Below are positions 9,255-17,275 of a stretch of 64,000 nucleotides of DNA, piece after piece. Numbering within the stretch: the first letter of the stretch is position 1; every line of letters begins with the position of its first letter. The stretch spans positions 62,001 through 126,000 of the forward strand of contig NZ_JACNMJ010000003.1 in assembly GCF_014526325.1 (NCBI RefSeq), in the 5' to 3' direction. The DNA is from Psychroserpens algicola (GTDB lineage: Bacteria > Bacteroidota > Bacteroidia > Flavobacteriales > Flavobacteriaceae). The notes beneath the pieces were generated by a model. It ran no database searches. It was not told the DNA's origin and saw nothing but the letters and a program-made list of their open reading frames with translations. The position numbers and the translations under genes were made by a program.

Positions 9255-9944
9255 ATGACTAAAGCTACTACAATTAAATGTTTGTTAATGATTGTTTTTC
9301 TTTTTCTTTCTGTAAACTCTTTTGCTCAGGGTTTATTGGAAATTGGAGAAAAACCACCTGAAGATTCTTTATCGGTGACAACGTTACGTTCTAAAAATGC
9401 AATTTCTATTAGTATCGGAAGCGCCTTACTAAATGGTGATTTTAACGATTCAGATTTTGAGAATTTTTTAGAGTTGCAACTCAAGCGCTTTATAGCACCT
9501 AAATTTGCCATAAGTGGAAATATCAAAAAGTTTGATATTAAAAACTATGATTTTGAAGAACAGGGATTTTTATCAGGAGATTTAAATGTCGAATGGTTGA
9601 TACTTTCTAATGATAAATTTTCACCATTTATTTTTGTCGGACCTGGAATACTCCTTTCAAATGACTTTAATGATAAAAATTATAAAGTTCAAGGCGGATT
9701 TGGACTAGAGCATTTGATAACAAATAATTTTGCTGTGTATGGAGCTTTAGAGGCTAATTATATTTATGACGAACAAAAGGGATCGATGTTGCTTCAGGAA
9801 GCCGATCAATTATATTTTAATGGGAGTATAGGCATTTTGTTTTACTTCGGAAATAGAAACTATTCAAAAGCAGTAAAATCTAAGAAAAAATTGTCTAAAA
9901 ATGAGCCTTCAATTATTAAATCTAATACCATAGGCTATTATTAA
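9255..9944 (+). CDS. outer-membrane beta-barrel protein, paralog A
   Basis: A predicted secreted or outer-membrane protein of unknown job. The start used (MTKATTIKC) gives a clean signal peptide ending ...SVNSFAQ; an earlier ATG at 9222 would only add a polar tail in front. The mature part alternates hydrophobic and polar residues like an 8-strand barrel: NAISISIGSALLNGDF, FSPFIFVGPGILLSND, KVQGGFGLEHLI, GSIGILFYFGN. It is clearly paralogous to the protein at 10562-11239 (NGDF, KVQGG, FSP and YFG blocks align). The barrel recalls C-terminal extensions I associate with flavobacterial CsgG-like curli proteins, but no CsgG domain is present. The function is unassigned. Confidence 0.75.
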   Translation: MTKATTIKCLLMIVFLFLSVNSFAQGLLEIGEKPPEDSLSVTTLRSKNAISISIGSALLNGDFNDSDFENFLELQLKRFIAPKFAISGNIKKFDIKNYDFEEQGFLSGDLNVEWLILSNDKFSPFIFVGPGILLSNDFNDKNYKVQGGFGLEHLITNNFAVYGALEANYIYDEQKGSMLLQEADQLYFNGSIGILFYFGNRNYSKAVKSKKKLSKNEPSIIKSNTIGYY

Positions 9945-9968
9945 CAATTTTTGTTTATATCCATATAG

Positions 9969-9994
9969 AAGCCTCAGTTTTTGAGGCTTTTTTT
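9969..9994 (+). terminator. intrinsic terminator after barrel paralog A
   Basis: AAGCCTCA and TGAGGCTT form an 8-bp stem with a 5-nt loop, followed by a T-run. Confidence 0.88.
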
Positions 9995-10021
9995 GTTGCT
10001 TAAGAGTCTGTGTAAATGTTA

Positions 10022-10047
10022 ATAAGTACGTAGTCTTACGTACTTAT
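10022..10047. promoter_or_regulatory. perfect 11-bp-arm palindrome (ATAAGTACGTA / TACGTACTTAT)
   Basis: The two 11-bp arms are exact inverted copies around a 4-nt centre (GTCT). There is no T-run after it, so it does not look like a terminator. It lies about 87 bp upstream of the -7 box of the small secreted peptide gene, so an activator or repressor site is likely. Confidence 0.55.
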
Positions 10048-10133
10048 AATGAGCTAATAATGTATTTCAACGCATAATTATATCAACTAATCGAAAATAT
10101 AGTTAAAGCTACAAAAACACTAACATAATTGGT

Positions 10134-10141
10134 TAAGTTTG
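10134..10141 (+). promoter_or_regulatory. -7 element TAAGTTTG before the 46-residue peptide gene
   Basis: A match to TAnnTTTG, 28 bp before the ATG at 10170. It supports the small reading frame being expressed from its own promoter. Confidence 0.5.
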
Positions 10142-10169
10142 TAGTGCTATTAATCAATTTTTTGTAAAA

Positions 10170-10310
10170 ATGAAAAAGTTACTACTAAGTGTAGCAGCGC
10201 TTATGTTTGCTACCTTGTTGTTTTCTCAGGACGATTCTAACGACGTACAAGATGACCTAACTCAGGACAACGTTGTAAAGACTGAAGCGAGATTTCAAGC
10301 AGAATCGTAA
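10170..10310 (+). CDS. small secreted peptide, 46 residues
   Basis: A short gene with an ATG at 10170 and TAA at 10308-10310. The first 20 residues (MKKLLLSVAALMFATLLFSQ) are a textbook signal peptide. The mature part is about 26 residues, acidic and polar, rich in Asp, Asn and Gln (DDSNDVQDDLTQDN). It has its own -7 box and is followed by a strong terminator at 10363-10408, which argues for a real single-gene unit. It sits between two paralogous barrel genes. It could be a truncated relative of secreted Asn/Gln-rich (curlin-like) proteins that share this kind of leader, but the repeats are missing. The function is unknown. Confidence 0.6.
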   Translation: MKKLLLSVAALMFATLLFSQDDSNDVQDDLTQDNVVKTEARFQAES

Positions 10311-10362
10311 AAGGTTTTGATGCTTACAAAAATGAGTTGGCATTGTTGACCTTTGCCACAAG

Positions 10363-10408
10363 AAAGACAAGTGAATTTTAAATAAAATCATTTGTCTTTT
10401 TTTTTTTT
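10363..10408 (+). terminator. intrinsic terminator after the small peptide gene
   Basis: AAAGACAAGTGA pairs with TCATTTGTCTTT (12 bp, one G-T) across a 13-nt AT-rich loop, followed by more than ten T. Confidence 0.88.
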
Positions 10409-10561
10409 GGTTTATCGTTTATTTTAATGAAAACGTAAGCCATTGATAATTAATTTTTTATATTGCCCAGCCTTTAATACCAATTTAAGTTGGTATAATC
10501 CAAGTCTTTTTGAATCTAAATCTTATATGTTATTGGTAAAGTTTAACCAAAACAAGATTTG

Positions 10562-11239
10562 ATGATAGCGCAACAAATTCGTTTTATTTTACTGGTATGT
10601 ACCTTAAGTTTGATTGGTTTCCAATCTTATGCTCAAGACCTAGTAAATATTCCAGAGCCCAAGACCAAATTTTATGACCTTAGAGGAACTAATGCTTTTG
10701 ATGTTGCATTAGGAACTTCTGTTATTAATGGAGATTTTCCAGATCCAATGTTTGAAATATACTCTCACTTTGGTTACAAAAGGCATCTGACTCCACATTT
10801 AGCTTTAGATATTGGATATCATAAGTTCAATTTGGCTTTTATTGATACATACAATGAAGGTTTTATGTCTTTCGATTTTAATGTAGAACTACTCATGATT
10901 CCTCATGAACGATTCTCTCCTTATATGTTTGCAGGAGTAGGATATAATGCTTCTAATCATTTCAAACAGTCGGCTTCTAAAGTTCAGGGCGGAATCGGAT
11001 TAGAATATGTGGCTTCAAACAAGTTAGGGCTAAAATTATATACAGATTATAATTATGTGTCTAGTGATACACTTGATGGTTTAGAAGCAGGAGCGTCAGA
11101 TGATACCTATTTTAGAATAGCTTTTGGTTTAAATTTTTATTTTGGTGGAGCTGAAAAGAAAGCGAAAATATTGAAAGACCATTCTACAGAAATTGAATCA
11201 AATTCAATAACTGATGATAGAAATAGGCTTAAATTGTAA
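10562..11239 (+). CDS. outer-membrane beta-barrel protein, paralog B
   Basis: A 225-residue predicted outer-membrane protein, paralogous to the protein at 9255-9944. A signal peptide (ILLVCTLSLIGFQSYAQ) is followed by barrel-like strands: NAFDVALGTSVINGDFPDPMF, FMSFDFNVELLMI, FSPYMFAGVGYNA, KVQGGIGLEYV, FRIAFGLNFYFGG. A short polar tail ends the protein. The start is the ATG at 10562. As for its paralog, the shape recalls the barrel part I associate with flavobacterial CsgG-type proteins, but there is no direct proof and no csg gene nearby. Its end lies just before the promoter of the PurM-like gene. Confidence 0.75.
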   Translation: MIAQQIRFILLVCTLSLIGFQSYAQDLVNIPEPKTKFYDLRGTNAFDVALGTSVINGDFPDPMFEIYSHFGYKRHLTPHLALDIGYHKFNLAFIDTYNEGFMSFDFNVELLMIPHERFSPYMFAGVGYNASNHFKQSASKVQGGIGLEYVASNKLGLKLYTDYNYVSSDTLDGLEAGASDDTYFRIAFGLNFYFGGAEKKAKILKDHSTEIESNSITDDRNRLKL

Positions 11240-11250
11240 TTAACAATTCT

Positions 11251-11258
11251 TATTTTTG
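11251..11258 (+). promoter_or_regulatory. -7 element TATTTTTG of the PurM-like gene
   Basis: An exact TAnnTTTG box. A GTG that would extend the downstream protein overlaps this box, so the true start must be the later ATG at 11276. Confidence 0.6.
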
Positions 11259-11275
11259 TGGCTCAAACCAAACAC

Positions 11276-12454
11276 ATGAGTCAAGATATAAGTAAACGTT
11301 ATGCGCAACGAGGTGTTTCTGCTTCAAAAGAAGATGTGCATAATGCTATTAAACATATAGATAAAGGTTTATTTCCTAAGGCATTTTGTAAAATTGTTCC
11401 AGATTATTTAACAAATGACGACGATTATTGTCTGATTATGCATGCCGATGGTGCCGGAACAAAAAGTTCTCTGGCCTACATGTACTGGAAGGAAACTGGA
11501 GATGTTTCTGTATGGAAAGGTATTGCTCAAGATGCACTTATCATGAATATTGACGATTTGCTTTGTGTTGGAGCAACAGATAATATTATGCTATCATCTA
11601 CTATAGGGCGTAATAAAAATCTGATTCCGGGAGAGGTCATTTCAGCAATAATAAACGGTACCGAAGCCCTAATCAAAGACTTGAAAGCTTTTGGTGTCAC
11701 TATTCATTCTACAGGAGGAGAGACTGCCGACGTTGGTGATTTGGTTCGAACTATAATTGTCGATTCTACCGTGACGGCTCGTATGAAACGCAGTGATGTG
11801 ATTGATAATGCTAATATTAAACCAGGTGATGTTATTGTCGGCCTCGAAAGTTTTGGACAGGCAACTTATGAAACCGAATATAACGGAGGCATGGGAAGTA
11901 ACGGATTAACCTCTGCGCGACATGATGTTTTTCATAAGTATTTAGCTGAAAAATACCCTGAAAGTTTTGATGCTTCTGTTCCTGAAGATCTGGTCTATTC
12001 CGGACAAACTAAATTAACTGATGCTGTTGAAAATGCGCCTATAGATGCTGGTAAACTTGTATTGTCACCAACACGAACTTACGCGCCAATTATAAAAGCG
12101 ATACTGTCTAAATTTTCTTCGGAAAAATTGCACGGAATGGTGCATTGTTCTGGAGGAGCACAGACCAAAATACTTCACTTTATAGAGAACTTACATATTA
12201 TAAAAGATAATATGTTTGCTATTCCACCGTTGTTTAAACTTATTCAGGAACAATCTAAAACAGATTGGAAAGAAATGTATCAAGTGTTTAACTGCGGACA
12301 TAGGATGGAACTCTATGTGTCGCCCGAAATTGCCGATGAAATTGTAGAGATTTCAAAATCTTTTAACGTGAATGCTCAAATTATAGGTCGTGTTGAAGCT
12401 TCCGAAGAGAAAAAACTTACCATCTCTAGTGAATACGGCGTTTTCGAATATTAG
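11276..12454 (+). CDS. AIR synthase-related (PurM-like) protein
   Basis: A phosphoribosylformylglycinamidine cyclo-ligase homolog of about 392 residues, longer than the usual 345-residue PurM and of the type common in Bacteroidetes. It should close the imidazole ring of AIR in purine synthesis, using ATP. Visible motifs are the N-terminal SQDISKRYAQRGVS, the glycine-rich ATP segment HADGAGTKSSLAYMYWKETGD, NIDDLLCVGA, STGGETADVGD and GLESFGQATYE. It has its own promoter. It is not in a pur cluster here, so it might have a related rather than identical role. Confidence 0.82.
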   Translation: MSQDISKRYAQRGVSASKEDVHNAIKHIDKGLFPKAFCKIVPDYLTNDDDYCLIMHADGAGTKSSLAYMYWKETGDVSVWKGIAQDALIMNIDDLLCVGATDNIMLSSTIGRNKNLIPGEVISAIINGTEALIKDLKAFGVTIHSTGGETADVGDLVRTIIVDSTVTARMKRSDVIDNANIKPGDVIVGLESFGQATYETEYNGGMGSNGLTSARHDVFHKYLAEKYPESFDASVPEDLVYSGQTKLTDAVENAPIDAGKLVLSPTRTYAPIIKAILSKFSSEKLHGMVHCSGGAQTKILHFIENLHIIKDNMFAIPPLFKLIQEQSKTDWKEMYQVFNCGHRMELYVSPEIADEIVEISKSFNVNAQIIGRVEASEEKKLTISSEYGVFEY

Positions 12455-12466
12455 ATATTTATTAAA

Positions 12467-13411
12467 ATGAAACAAATTTTTATTGCAGTTGCCCTACTGT
12501 GCTATCAATTGTCTAGTGCCCAAATTGATTCCCTTCTAATAGAACAAGCAGAATATACCTGGTTGCAAACAAATAAAGTAGGAGTAGATATAAGTGAAGT
12601 TACCTTTGTAAATTGGAATGCAGGAGGTAGTAATTCCATTTCAGCTTTACTCAATGTTGCTACAGCATTAAAGTATGAAGACAGCTATTTTAAATGGAAA
12701 AATTCTGCACTTTTGAGGTATGGTATCAATAAACAAGAAGCCCAAAAAATTAGAAAAACTGAAGACCAATTAGAATTGATTTCTACACTTGGGTTTAGAA
12801 AAGACACATTGACTAACTGGTATTTTTCTGGACGATTTAATTTTAAAACTCAACTCACCAATGGCTTTAGTTATCCAGACCGAACCAATGAGATTTCAAA
12901 ATTTATGGCGCCAGGTTATTTGTTTTTTGGAGGTGGAGCCGAATATGGTAAGAATCTTGAAAAATTTTCCTTCTATTTTTCACCACTAACGGTTAAAGCC
13001 ACTTTTGTACTAGATGAAGACTTATCTAATGCAGGCTCTTTTGGCGTTGAACCAGCTGTTTACGATGAAAATGGTGTGCTGATAGAACAAGGCGAACGGG
13101 TGAGAACAGAAATGGGAATATTATTAACCAATGCACTCGAAGTCGATATTTATGATAATATAAGTCTGATTAATCAATTAAGCCTCTATACCGATTATTT
13201 AAATAATTTGGGAAACACAGATATAGACTGGGAAATCGTGTTTAATTTCACAGTTAATGAGTATGTCAAAGCGACATTAGGATCGCATGTGAGATATGAT
13301 GATGATATTAAAATTCTAGAACCGACAGAAGTGGAAGGTGAATTCGAAGAATCTGGCGCACGAGTGCAATGGAAACAGTTATTAGGTGTTGGAGTGGTTA
13401 TCGATTTCTAA
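12467..13411 (+). CDS. DUF3078 domain-containing protein
   Basis: A 314-residue outer-membrane-type protein of a family seen widely in Bacteroidetes. The signal peptide (IFIAVALLCYQLSSAQ) is followed by WLQTNKVGVDISEVTFVNWNAGGSNSISALLN, the characteristic DUF3078 start, and then many amphipathic strands ending in the aromatic ...VVIDF typical of outer-membrane barrels. It lies 12 bp after the PurM-like gene and may be cotranscribed. Its stop overlaps the stop of the convergent membrane-protein gene by a few bases. The function is unknown. Confidence 0.85.
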   Translation: MKQIFIAVALLCYQLSSAQIDSLLIEQAEYTWLQTNKVGVDISEVTFVNWNAGGSNSISALLNVATALKYEDSYFKWKNSALLRYGINKQEAQKIRKTEDQLELISTLGFRKDTLTNWYFSGRFNFKTQLTNGFSYPDRTNEISKFMAPGYLFFGGGAEYGKNLEKFSFYFSPLTVKATFVLDEDLSNAGSFGVEPAVYDENGVLIEQGERVRTEMGILLTNALEVDIYDNISLINQLSLYTDYLNNLGNTDIDWEIVFNFTVNEYVKATLGSHVRYDDDIKILEPTEVEGEFEESGARVQWKQLLGVGVVIDF

Positions 13412-13698
13412 ATAAACCCTTTTATTAATAATAAAAAAGCGCTGGTTAAAAGGCTGTCAAATAAAAAGATAACAGCAAAGAATTTGATGTTTGAAACACC
13501 ACTAATTCTATAAAAGCGCAAACGCTGCCTTACCTTTCGGTCGCTTATCATAAACCATAAAACAAATATTAAAAATAGTTTAGTAGAGAGCGCTAAAATC
13601 AATTCTGGGTTGATAATCGTTATTCCCAGAGTGACAATAAATGACCAGAGTGCCATTGATTTGTAGTAGTTTAGTATAGATTTTACTTGCTTTCGCAT
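13408..13698 (-). CDS. small integral membrane protein, unknown
   Basis: A 96-residue protein with three predicted membrane segments: about 14-30, 33-50 (ELILALSTKLFLIFVLWFM) and 72-95. A basic loop DRKVRQRLRFYR lies between the second and third. I do not recognise a family. It is convergent with the DUF3078 gene (stops overlap) and divergent from prfA. Hydrophobic pattern, positive-inside layout and clean boundaries support it as a real gene. Confidence 0.6.
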   Translation of the reverse strand: MRKQVKSILNYYKSMALWSFIVTLGITIINPELILALSTKLFLIFVLWFMISDRKVRQRLRFYRISGVSNIKFFAVIFLFDSLLTSAFLLLIKGFI

Positions 13699-13780
13699 AA
13701 GCGTATAACGTCAAAACCTGCTAGAATATTTTTCAGCGATTGAAACAAGTTTTCAACCGTAATAAATCCATAAATTATCG

Positions 13781-13788
13781 TATTTTTG
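13781..13788 (+). promoter_or_regulatory. -7 element TATTTTTG of prfA
   Basis: An exact TAnnTTTG match ending 20 bp before the prfA ATG. Confidence 0.55.
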
Positions 13789-13808
13789 AATCACAATTTT
13801 GAAGATAG

Positions 13809-14885
13809 ATGTTAGAAAAGTTACAAATAGTAAAACAACGTTTTGATGAAGTGAGTGATTTGATCATTCAACCAGATATTATTACAGATCAAAAGCGTTA
13901 CGTTCAACTTAATAAAGAATACAAAGATTTACGCTTGTTAATGGATAAGCGTGAAGCCTATATAGAACTTACCGAAAATTTAAAGGAAGCCGAAGAAATT
14001 ATTGCTGATGGAAGCGACCCTGAAATGGTTGAAATGGCCAAGCTGCAATATGATGAAGCAAAAGAAGGGATTCCTAAACTGGAAGATGATATTCGGTTTT
14101 TATTAATACCAAAAGATCCGGAAGATTCTAAAAATGCAGTAGTTGAACTGCGTGCTGGAACTGGAGGTGACGAAGCCAGTATTTTTGCTGGTGATTTGTA
14201 TCGCATGTATACAAAGTATTGTGAGAGTAAAGGTTGGAGAGTTGATACTGTAGATTATAGTGAAGGAACTAATGGTGGATTTAAAGAAATTCAGTTTGAA
14301 GTTTCAGGAGAGGATGTTTACGGGACTTTAAAATTTGAAGCCGGAGTGCATCGCGTTCAACGTGTACCACAAACTGAAACTCAAGGTCGTGTTCATACGA
14401 GTGCAGCAACGTGTATGGTATTTCCTGAAGCCGAAGAATTTGATATTGAAATCGATCCAAAAGATGTACGTATTGATTTTTTCTGCTCTTCTGGACCAGG
14501 AGGACAATCGGTAAACACAACTTACTCTGCTGTGCGATTAACACATGAGCCAACAGGATTAGTAGCTCAATGTCAGGATCAAAAATCGCAACATAAAAAC
14601 AAAGAGAAAGCGTTCAAAGTATTACGATCTCGATTGTATGAAATGGAATTAGCAAAAAAGAATGAAGCCGATGCCGAAAAGCGTGGTTCTATGGTGAGTT
14701 CTGGAGACCGAAGCGCTAAGATCAGAACGTATAACTATCCGCAAGGGCGTGTTACAGATCATAGAATCGGATTAACACTTTACGATTTGCAAAATATCAT
14801 TAATGGTGATATTCAAAAAATAATAGACGAACTCATGCTGGCAGAAAATACTGAAAAATTAAAAGCTAGTGACGAACATATATAA
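13809..14885 (+). CDS. prfA: peptide chain release factor 1
   Basis: Ends translation at UAA and UAG. At 358 residues it has normal length. The catalytic GGQ is at 231-233 in [16 protein letters not shown]. The codon-reading PxT motif is PQT at 187-189 ([15 protein letters not shown]), which marks RF1 rather than RF2 (SPF). The N-terminal helical domain and the [18 protein letters not shown] region are typical. No prmC methyltransferase gene sits next to it. A hairpin terminator follows, placed directly before pyrF. Confidence 0.97.
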   Translation: MLEKLQIVKQRFDEVSDLIIQPDIITDQKRYVQLNKEYKDLRLLMDKREAYIELTENLKEAEEIIADGSDPEMVEMAKLQYDEAKEGIPKLEDDIRFLLIPKDPEDSKNAVVELRAGTGGDEASIFAGDLYRMYTKYCESKGWRVDTVDYSEGTNGGFKEIQFEVSGEDVYGTLKFEAGVHRVQRVPQTETQGRVHTSAATCMVFPEAEEFDIEIDPKDVRIDFFCSSGPGGQSVNTTYSAVRLTHEPTGLVAQCQDQKSQHKNKEKAFKVLRSRLYEMELAKKNEADAEKRGSMVSSGDRSAKIRTYNYPQGRVTDHRIGLTLYDLQNIINGDIQKIIDELMLAENTEKLKASDEHI

Positions 14886-14890
14886 TATTT

Positions 14891-14914
14891 AAGCCTCTTT
14901 TATGAGGCTTTTTT
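14891..14914 (+). terminator. intrinsic terminator ending 3 bp before pyrF
   Basis: AAGCCTC, a 6-nt loop and GAGGCTT, then a T-run. The pyrF ATG is at 14918, so the hairpin occupies the leader and the ribosome-landing zone of pyrF. Confidence 0.75.
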
Positions 14915-14917
14915 GAT

Positions 14918-15733
14918 ATGACTACACAACAACTTACTGAACAAATAAAGAAAAAGAAATCCTTTCTATGTATCGGATTGGATGTCGATTTAAATAAAAT
15001 CCCTAAACATTTATTGAAAGAAGAAGACCCAATCTTTGCTTTCAATAAAGCGATTATCGACGCAACTCATCATTTGTGTGTTGCTTATAAACCTAATACA
15101 GCGTTTTACGAAGCCTATGGTTTAAAAGGGTGGAAGGCACTTGAAAAAACCATCATGTATCTTAACGTGAAGCATCCAGAACAATTTACAATTGCAGATG
15201 CCAAACGTGGTGATATTGGTAATACAAGCACAATGTATGCTAAAGCTTTTTTTGAGGATTTAAATTTTGATAGTGTTACTGTAGCGCCTTATATGGGAAA
15301 AGATTCTATAGAACCTTTTCTGGCTTTTGAAGACAAACATACAATTATGCTAGCGCTAACCTCCAATCAAGGTGCTTTCGATTTTCAAACTAAAAAAGTT
15401 GAAGATAAAGAATTGTATAAACAAGTCTTAGAAACGTCAAAATCCTGGACCAACTCTGAAAATTTAATGTATGTTGTTGGTGCTACAAAAGCAGAATATT
15501 TAGCAGATATCAGAACTATAGTTCCAGATAGTTTCTTGCTGGTTCCTGGTGTTGGTGCTCAAGGCGGAAATTTGCAAGACGTTTGTAAGTATGGAATGAA
15601 TGATTCTATTGGTTTATTAATTAACTCTTCACGAGGAATTATTTACGCTTCTGAAAATGAGTATTTTGCTGAAGCTGCTGCAGAAAAAGCAAGAGACTTA
15701 CAGGCGCAAATGGAAGCGATTTTATCCAAATAA
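14918..15733 (+). CDS. pyrF: orotidine 5'-phosphate decarboxylase
   Basis: Decarboxylates OMP to UMP, the last step of pyrimidine synthesis. At 271 residues it is the longer, type 2 subfamily. Motifs are [14 protein letters not shown] at the start, [12 protein letters not shown], and the catalytic [14 protein letters not shown] (Asp-Lys pair). The phosphate end is VPGVGAQGG. No alternative in-frame Met lies near the N-terminus, so the start next to the terminator hairpin is real. Either readthrough from prfA or a promoter inside prfA must supply the transcript. Confidence 0.96.
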   Translation: MTTQQLTEQIKKKKSFLCIGLDVDLNKIPKHLLKEEDPIFAFNKAIIDATHHLCVAYKPNTAFYEAYGLKGWKALEKTIMYLNVKHPEQFTIADAKRGDIGNTSTMYAKAFFEDLNFDSVTVAPYMGKDSIEPFLAFEDKHTIMLALTSNQGAFDFQTKKVEDKELYKQVLETSKSWTNSENLMYVVGATKAEYLADIRTIVPDSFLLVPGVGAQGGNLQDVCKYGMNDSIGLLINSSRGIIYASENEYFAEAAAEKARDLQAQMEAILSK

Positions 15734-15734
15734 A

Positions 15735-15766
15735 TTGTCATGCTGAATATGTTTCAGCATCTCATC
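15735..15766. repeat. palindromic repeat element, copy in gene leader
   Basis: TGTCATGCTGAA (15739-15747 core), 5-nt loop and TTCAGCATCTCAT form a hairpin. The same element occurs at 23111-23146 and 28628-28663, and a variant forms the core of each 76-bp unit at 25104-25515. Here it occupies the leader of the binding-protein gene right up to its probable ATG (15767). Confidence 0.7.
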
Positions 15767-16552
15767 ATGAAATATAAAGATCAGCTCAATAGAACTTTAG
15801 AATTTAAAGAGACGCCTAAGCGAATTGTTTCATTAGTGCCTTCACAAACCGAATTACTGGTCGATTTGGGTTTAGAATCTTCTATTGTTGGTGTCACTAA
15901 GTTTTGTGTGCATCCAAAACATCTTATAAAGGAAAAGACGATTGTTGGCGGAACAAAACAAGTAGACTTAGATAAGATTAAAGCTTTGAATCCAGATATT
16001 ATTCTTTGTAATAAAGAAGAAAATACCAAGGCAATGATTTTAGATTTAGAAGAAATTGCACCTGTACATATCAGTGATATTTATAATGTGCCAGATGCTT
16101 TAGAACTCATTAGAATGTATGGTGTATTGTTTTCAGTAGAAAAAAAGGCAAACATAATTATTCAGAATATATCTAAAGCTCATATAGATTTTACTAGATG
16201 TATTGAAGGGAAATTAAAACTTAAGGTGGCGTATTTCATTTGGAAAAACCCTTGGATGGTAGCAGCAAATAATACCTTTATAGATGCTATCCTTAGTTTA
16301 AATAATTTTGAAAATTACTTTAAGGAACTTGAGCGTTATCCTGAGGTAAATTTAAAGAAAATGGATACAGCACTTGATGCGATATTATTATCAAGTGAGC
16401 CATATCCGTTTAAAGACAAGCACATTGAAGATTTAAAGCATCAGTTTCCTGATACTAAGGTTGTTTTAGTAAATGGTGAGTATTTCTCCTGGTATGGATC
16501 ACGATTGCAGTATGCGTTTGACTATTTTAAAACGCTGCATCAAGATCTTTAG
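15767..16552 (+). CDS. helical-backbone metal receptor / BtuF-like substrate-binding protein
   Basis: A periplasmic-binding-protein fold of the vitamin B12/iron-complex class (TroA/BtuF-like). It has the domain start PKRIVSLVPSQTELLVDLGLESSIVGVTKFC, then the second strand pattern VDLDKIKALNPDIILCNKEENT. The single connecting helix and the DAILLSSEPYPFKDKH end are also typical. It lacks a signal peptide or lipobox with the ATG at 15767; the longer frame from 15740 only adds residues encoded by a repeat element. No ABC permease or ATPase is nearby, so it may act with a transporter elsewhere or inside the cell. Confidence 0.75.
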   Translation: MKYKDQLNRTLEFKETPKRIVSLVPSQTELLVDLGLESSIVGVTKFCVHPKHLIKEKTIVGGTKQVDLDKIKALNPDIILCNKEENTKAMILDLEEIAPVHISDIYNVPDALELIRMYGVLFSVEKKANIIIQNISKAHIDFTRCIEGKLKLKVAYFIWKNPWMVAANNTFIDAILSLNNFENYFKELERYPEVNLKKMDTALDAILLSSEPYPFKDKHIEDLKHQFPDTKVVLVNGEYFSWYGSRLQYAFDYFKTLHQDL

Positions 16553-16754
16553 AATTTGTTCGTTTGAGACTTAAAATAATTTGTTTTAGTTTTTTAGCCT
16601 CATAACGCAAAATGTCACTTAAACTCATATCGGTTTGTTCAACATTATACGCTTCTTCAACAAAACGAATATATTTATCTTCTAAATCTTTAAGACTGAA
16701 AATTTTATTATTGTTTGGACTTGTTTTACCAACTTTACAAAAGTGTGAATTCAT
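16527..16754 (-). CDS. small Lacal_2735-like protein, paralog 1
   Basis: A 75-residue protein. The core KYIRFVEEAYNVEQTDMSLSD, followed by YEAKKLKQIILSLK, aligns with the neighbour at 16831-17031 (RYKRLIEQAYNFRQTDSALSD, then FQAIKLLHKLNKLK). This pattern (KY..L..EAY....N...SD....A..L...I..L) is like the small helical Lacal_2735 family of Flavobacteriaceae. It should fold as two or three helices. The end overlaps the convergent binding-protein gene by 26 bp. The function is unknown. Conservation between the two copies is the main evidence that both are real. Confidence 0.62.
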   Translation of the reverse strand: MNSHFCKVGKTSPNNNKIFSLKDLEDKYIRFVEEAYNVEQTDMSLSDILRYEAKKLKQIILSLKRTNSKDLDAAF

Positions 16755-16830
16755 AATACTTGTTTTTATTCCATATATACGGTTAAAAAACAGGTGTTAG
16801 ACGCTCTAAGTACGTTAAATAATTGTAAAA

Positions 16831-17031
16831 TTAGTTTTGTTGGATTCTTCCTAAATCTCGATTAAGATACTTTAGTTTATTTAATTTGTGAAGTAACTTT
16901 ATGGCCTGAAATTCGGAAATGTCACTAAGAGCAGAATCAGTTTGCCGAAAGTTATAGGCTTGTTCAATCAAGCGTTTGTAACGTAAGAGTAGTTTGTTTT
17001 GATGGTCCAGAATTTTACGTGGTGGTTTCAT
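16831..17031 (-). CDS. small Lacal_2735-like protein, paralog 2
   Basis: A 66-residue, basic, helical protein paralogous to the one encoded at 16527-16754. Both share the EQAY/EEAY...QTD..LSD core. Upstream of it (about 17032-17100) there is only AT-rich leader. The two paralogs run in the same direction, 76 bp apart, and probably arose by tandem duplication. No catalytic residues stand out. Small Lacal_2735-type proteins have no assigned function. Confidence 0.6.
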   Translation of the reverse strand: MKPPRKILDHQNKLLLRYKRLIEQAYNFRQTDSALSDISEFQAIKLLHKLNKLKYLNRDLGRIQQN

Positions 17032-17104
17032 TACAAAAGAAATTTGAACACTTAAATGTATTTAAAATAATGTAAATCAGCAACTAAACTCTAAAAATAA
17101 TAGC

Positions 17105-17135
17105 AAAAAAAAATCGGCCTAAGACTAAGACCGAC
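17105..17135 (-). terminator. terminator for the DUF4197 lipoprotein gene
   Basis: Read on the minus strand, TCGGTCT, a 7-nt loop and AGGCCGA (one mismatch) precede a run of nine T. It lies about 140 bp after the DUF4197 stop, so the transcript would have a long 3' end. Another small AT-rich hairpin at 17255-17275 may also contribute. Confidence 0.55.
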
Positions 17136-17275
17136 TTTAATAACTAACTTTTCTAATTCAAAAAAATAATAATGTAGTTTATTGAATGCTAACTGATACA
17201 AAGATGTATCTTATTTATGCTTTTGGTGTTACCTTAATATTAGCTTTGTATTAAAAGTAATTTAATTACTTTTTT

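Noticed and set aside
11258-11275. GTG start extending the PurM-like protein by six residues
   Set aside because: The GTG overlaps the -7 box TATTTTTG, so it would not be transcribed.
11740-11760. GGTTCGA as a tRNA T-arm
   Set aside because: It lies in the coding sequence of the PurM-like gene and no cloverleaf can be drawn; the same holds for GGTTCGA near 4676.
16612-16800. A 62-codon plus-strand frame
   Set aside because: It is the antisense shadow of the small Lacal_2735-like gene, whose protein is supported by its paralog.
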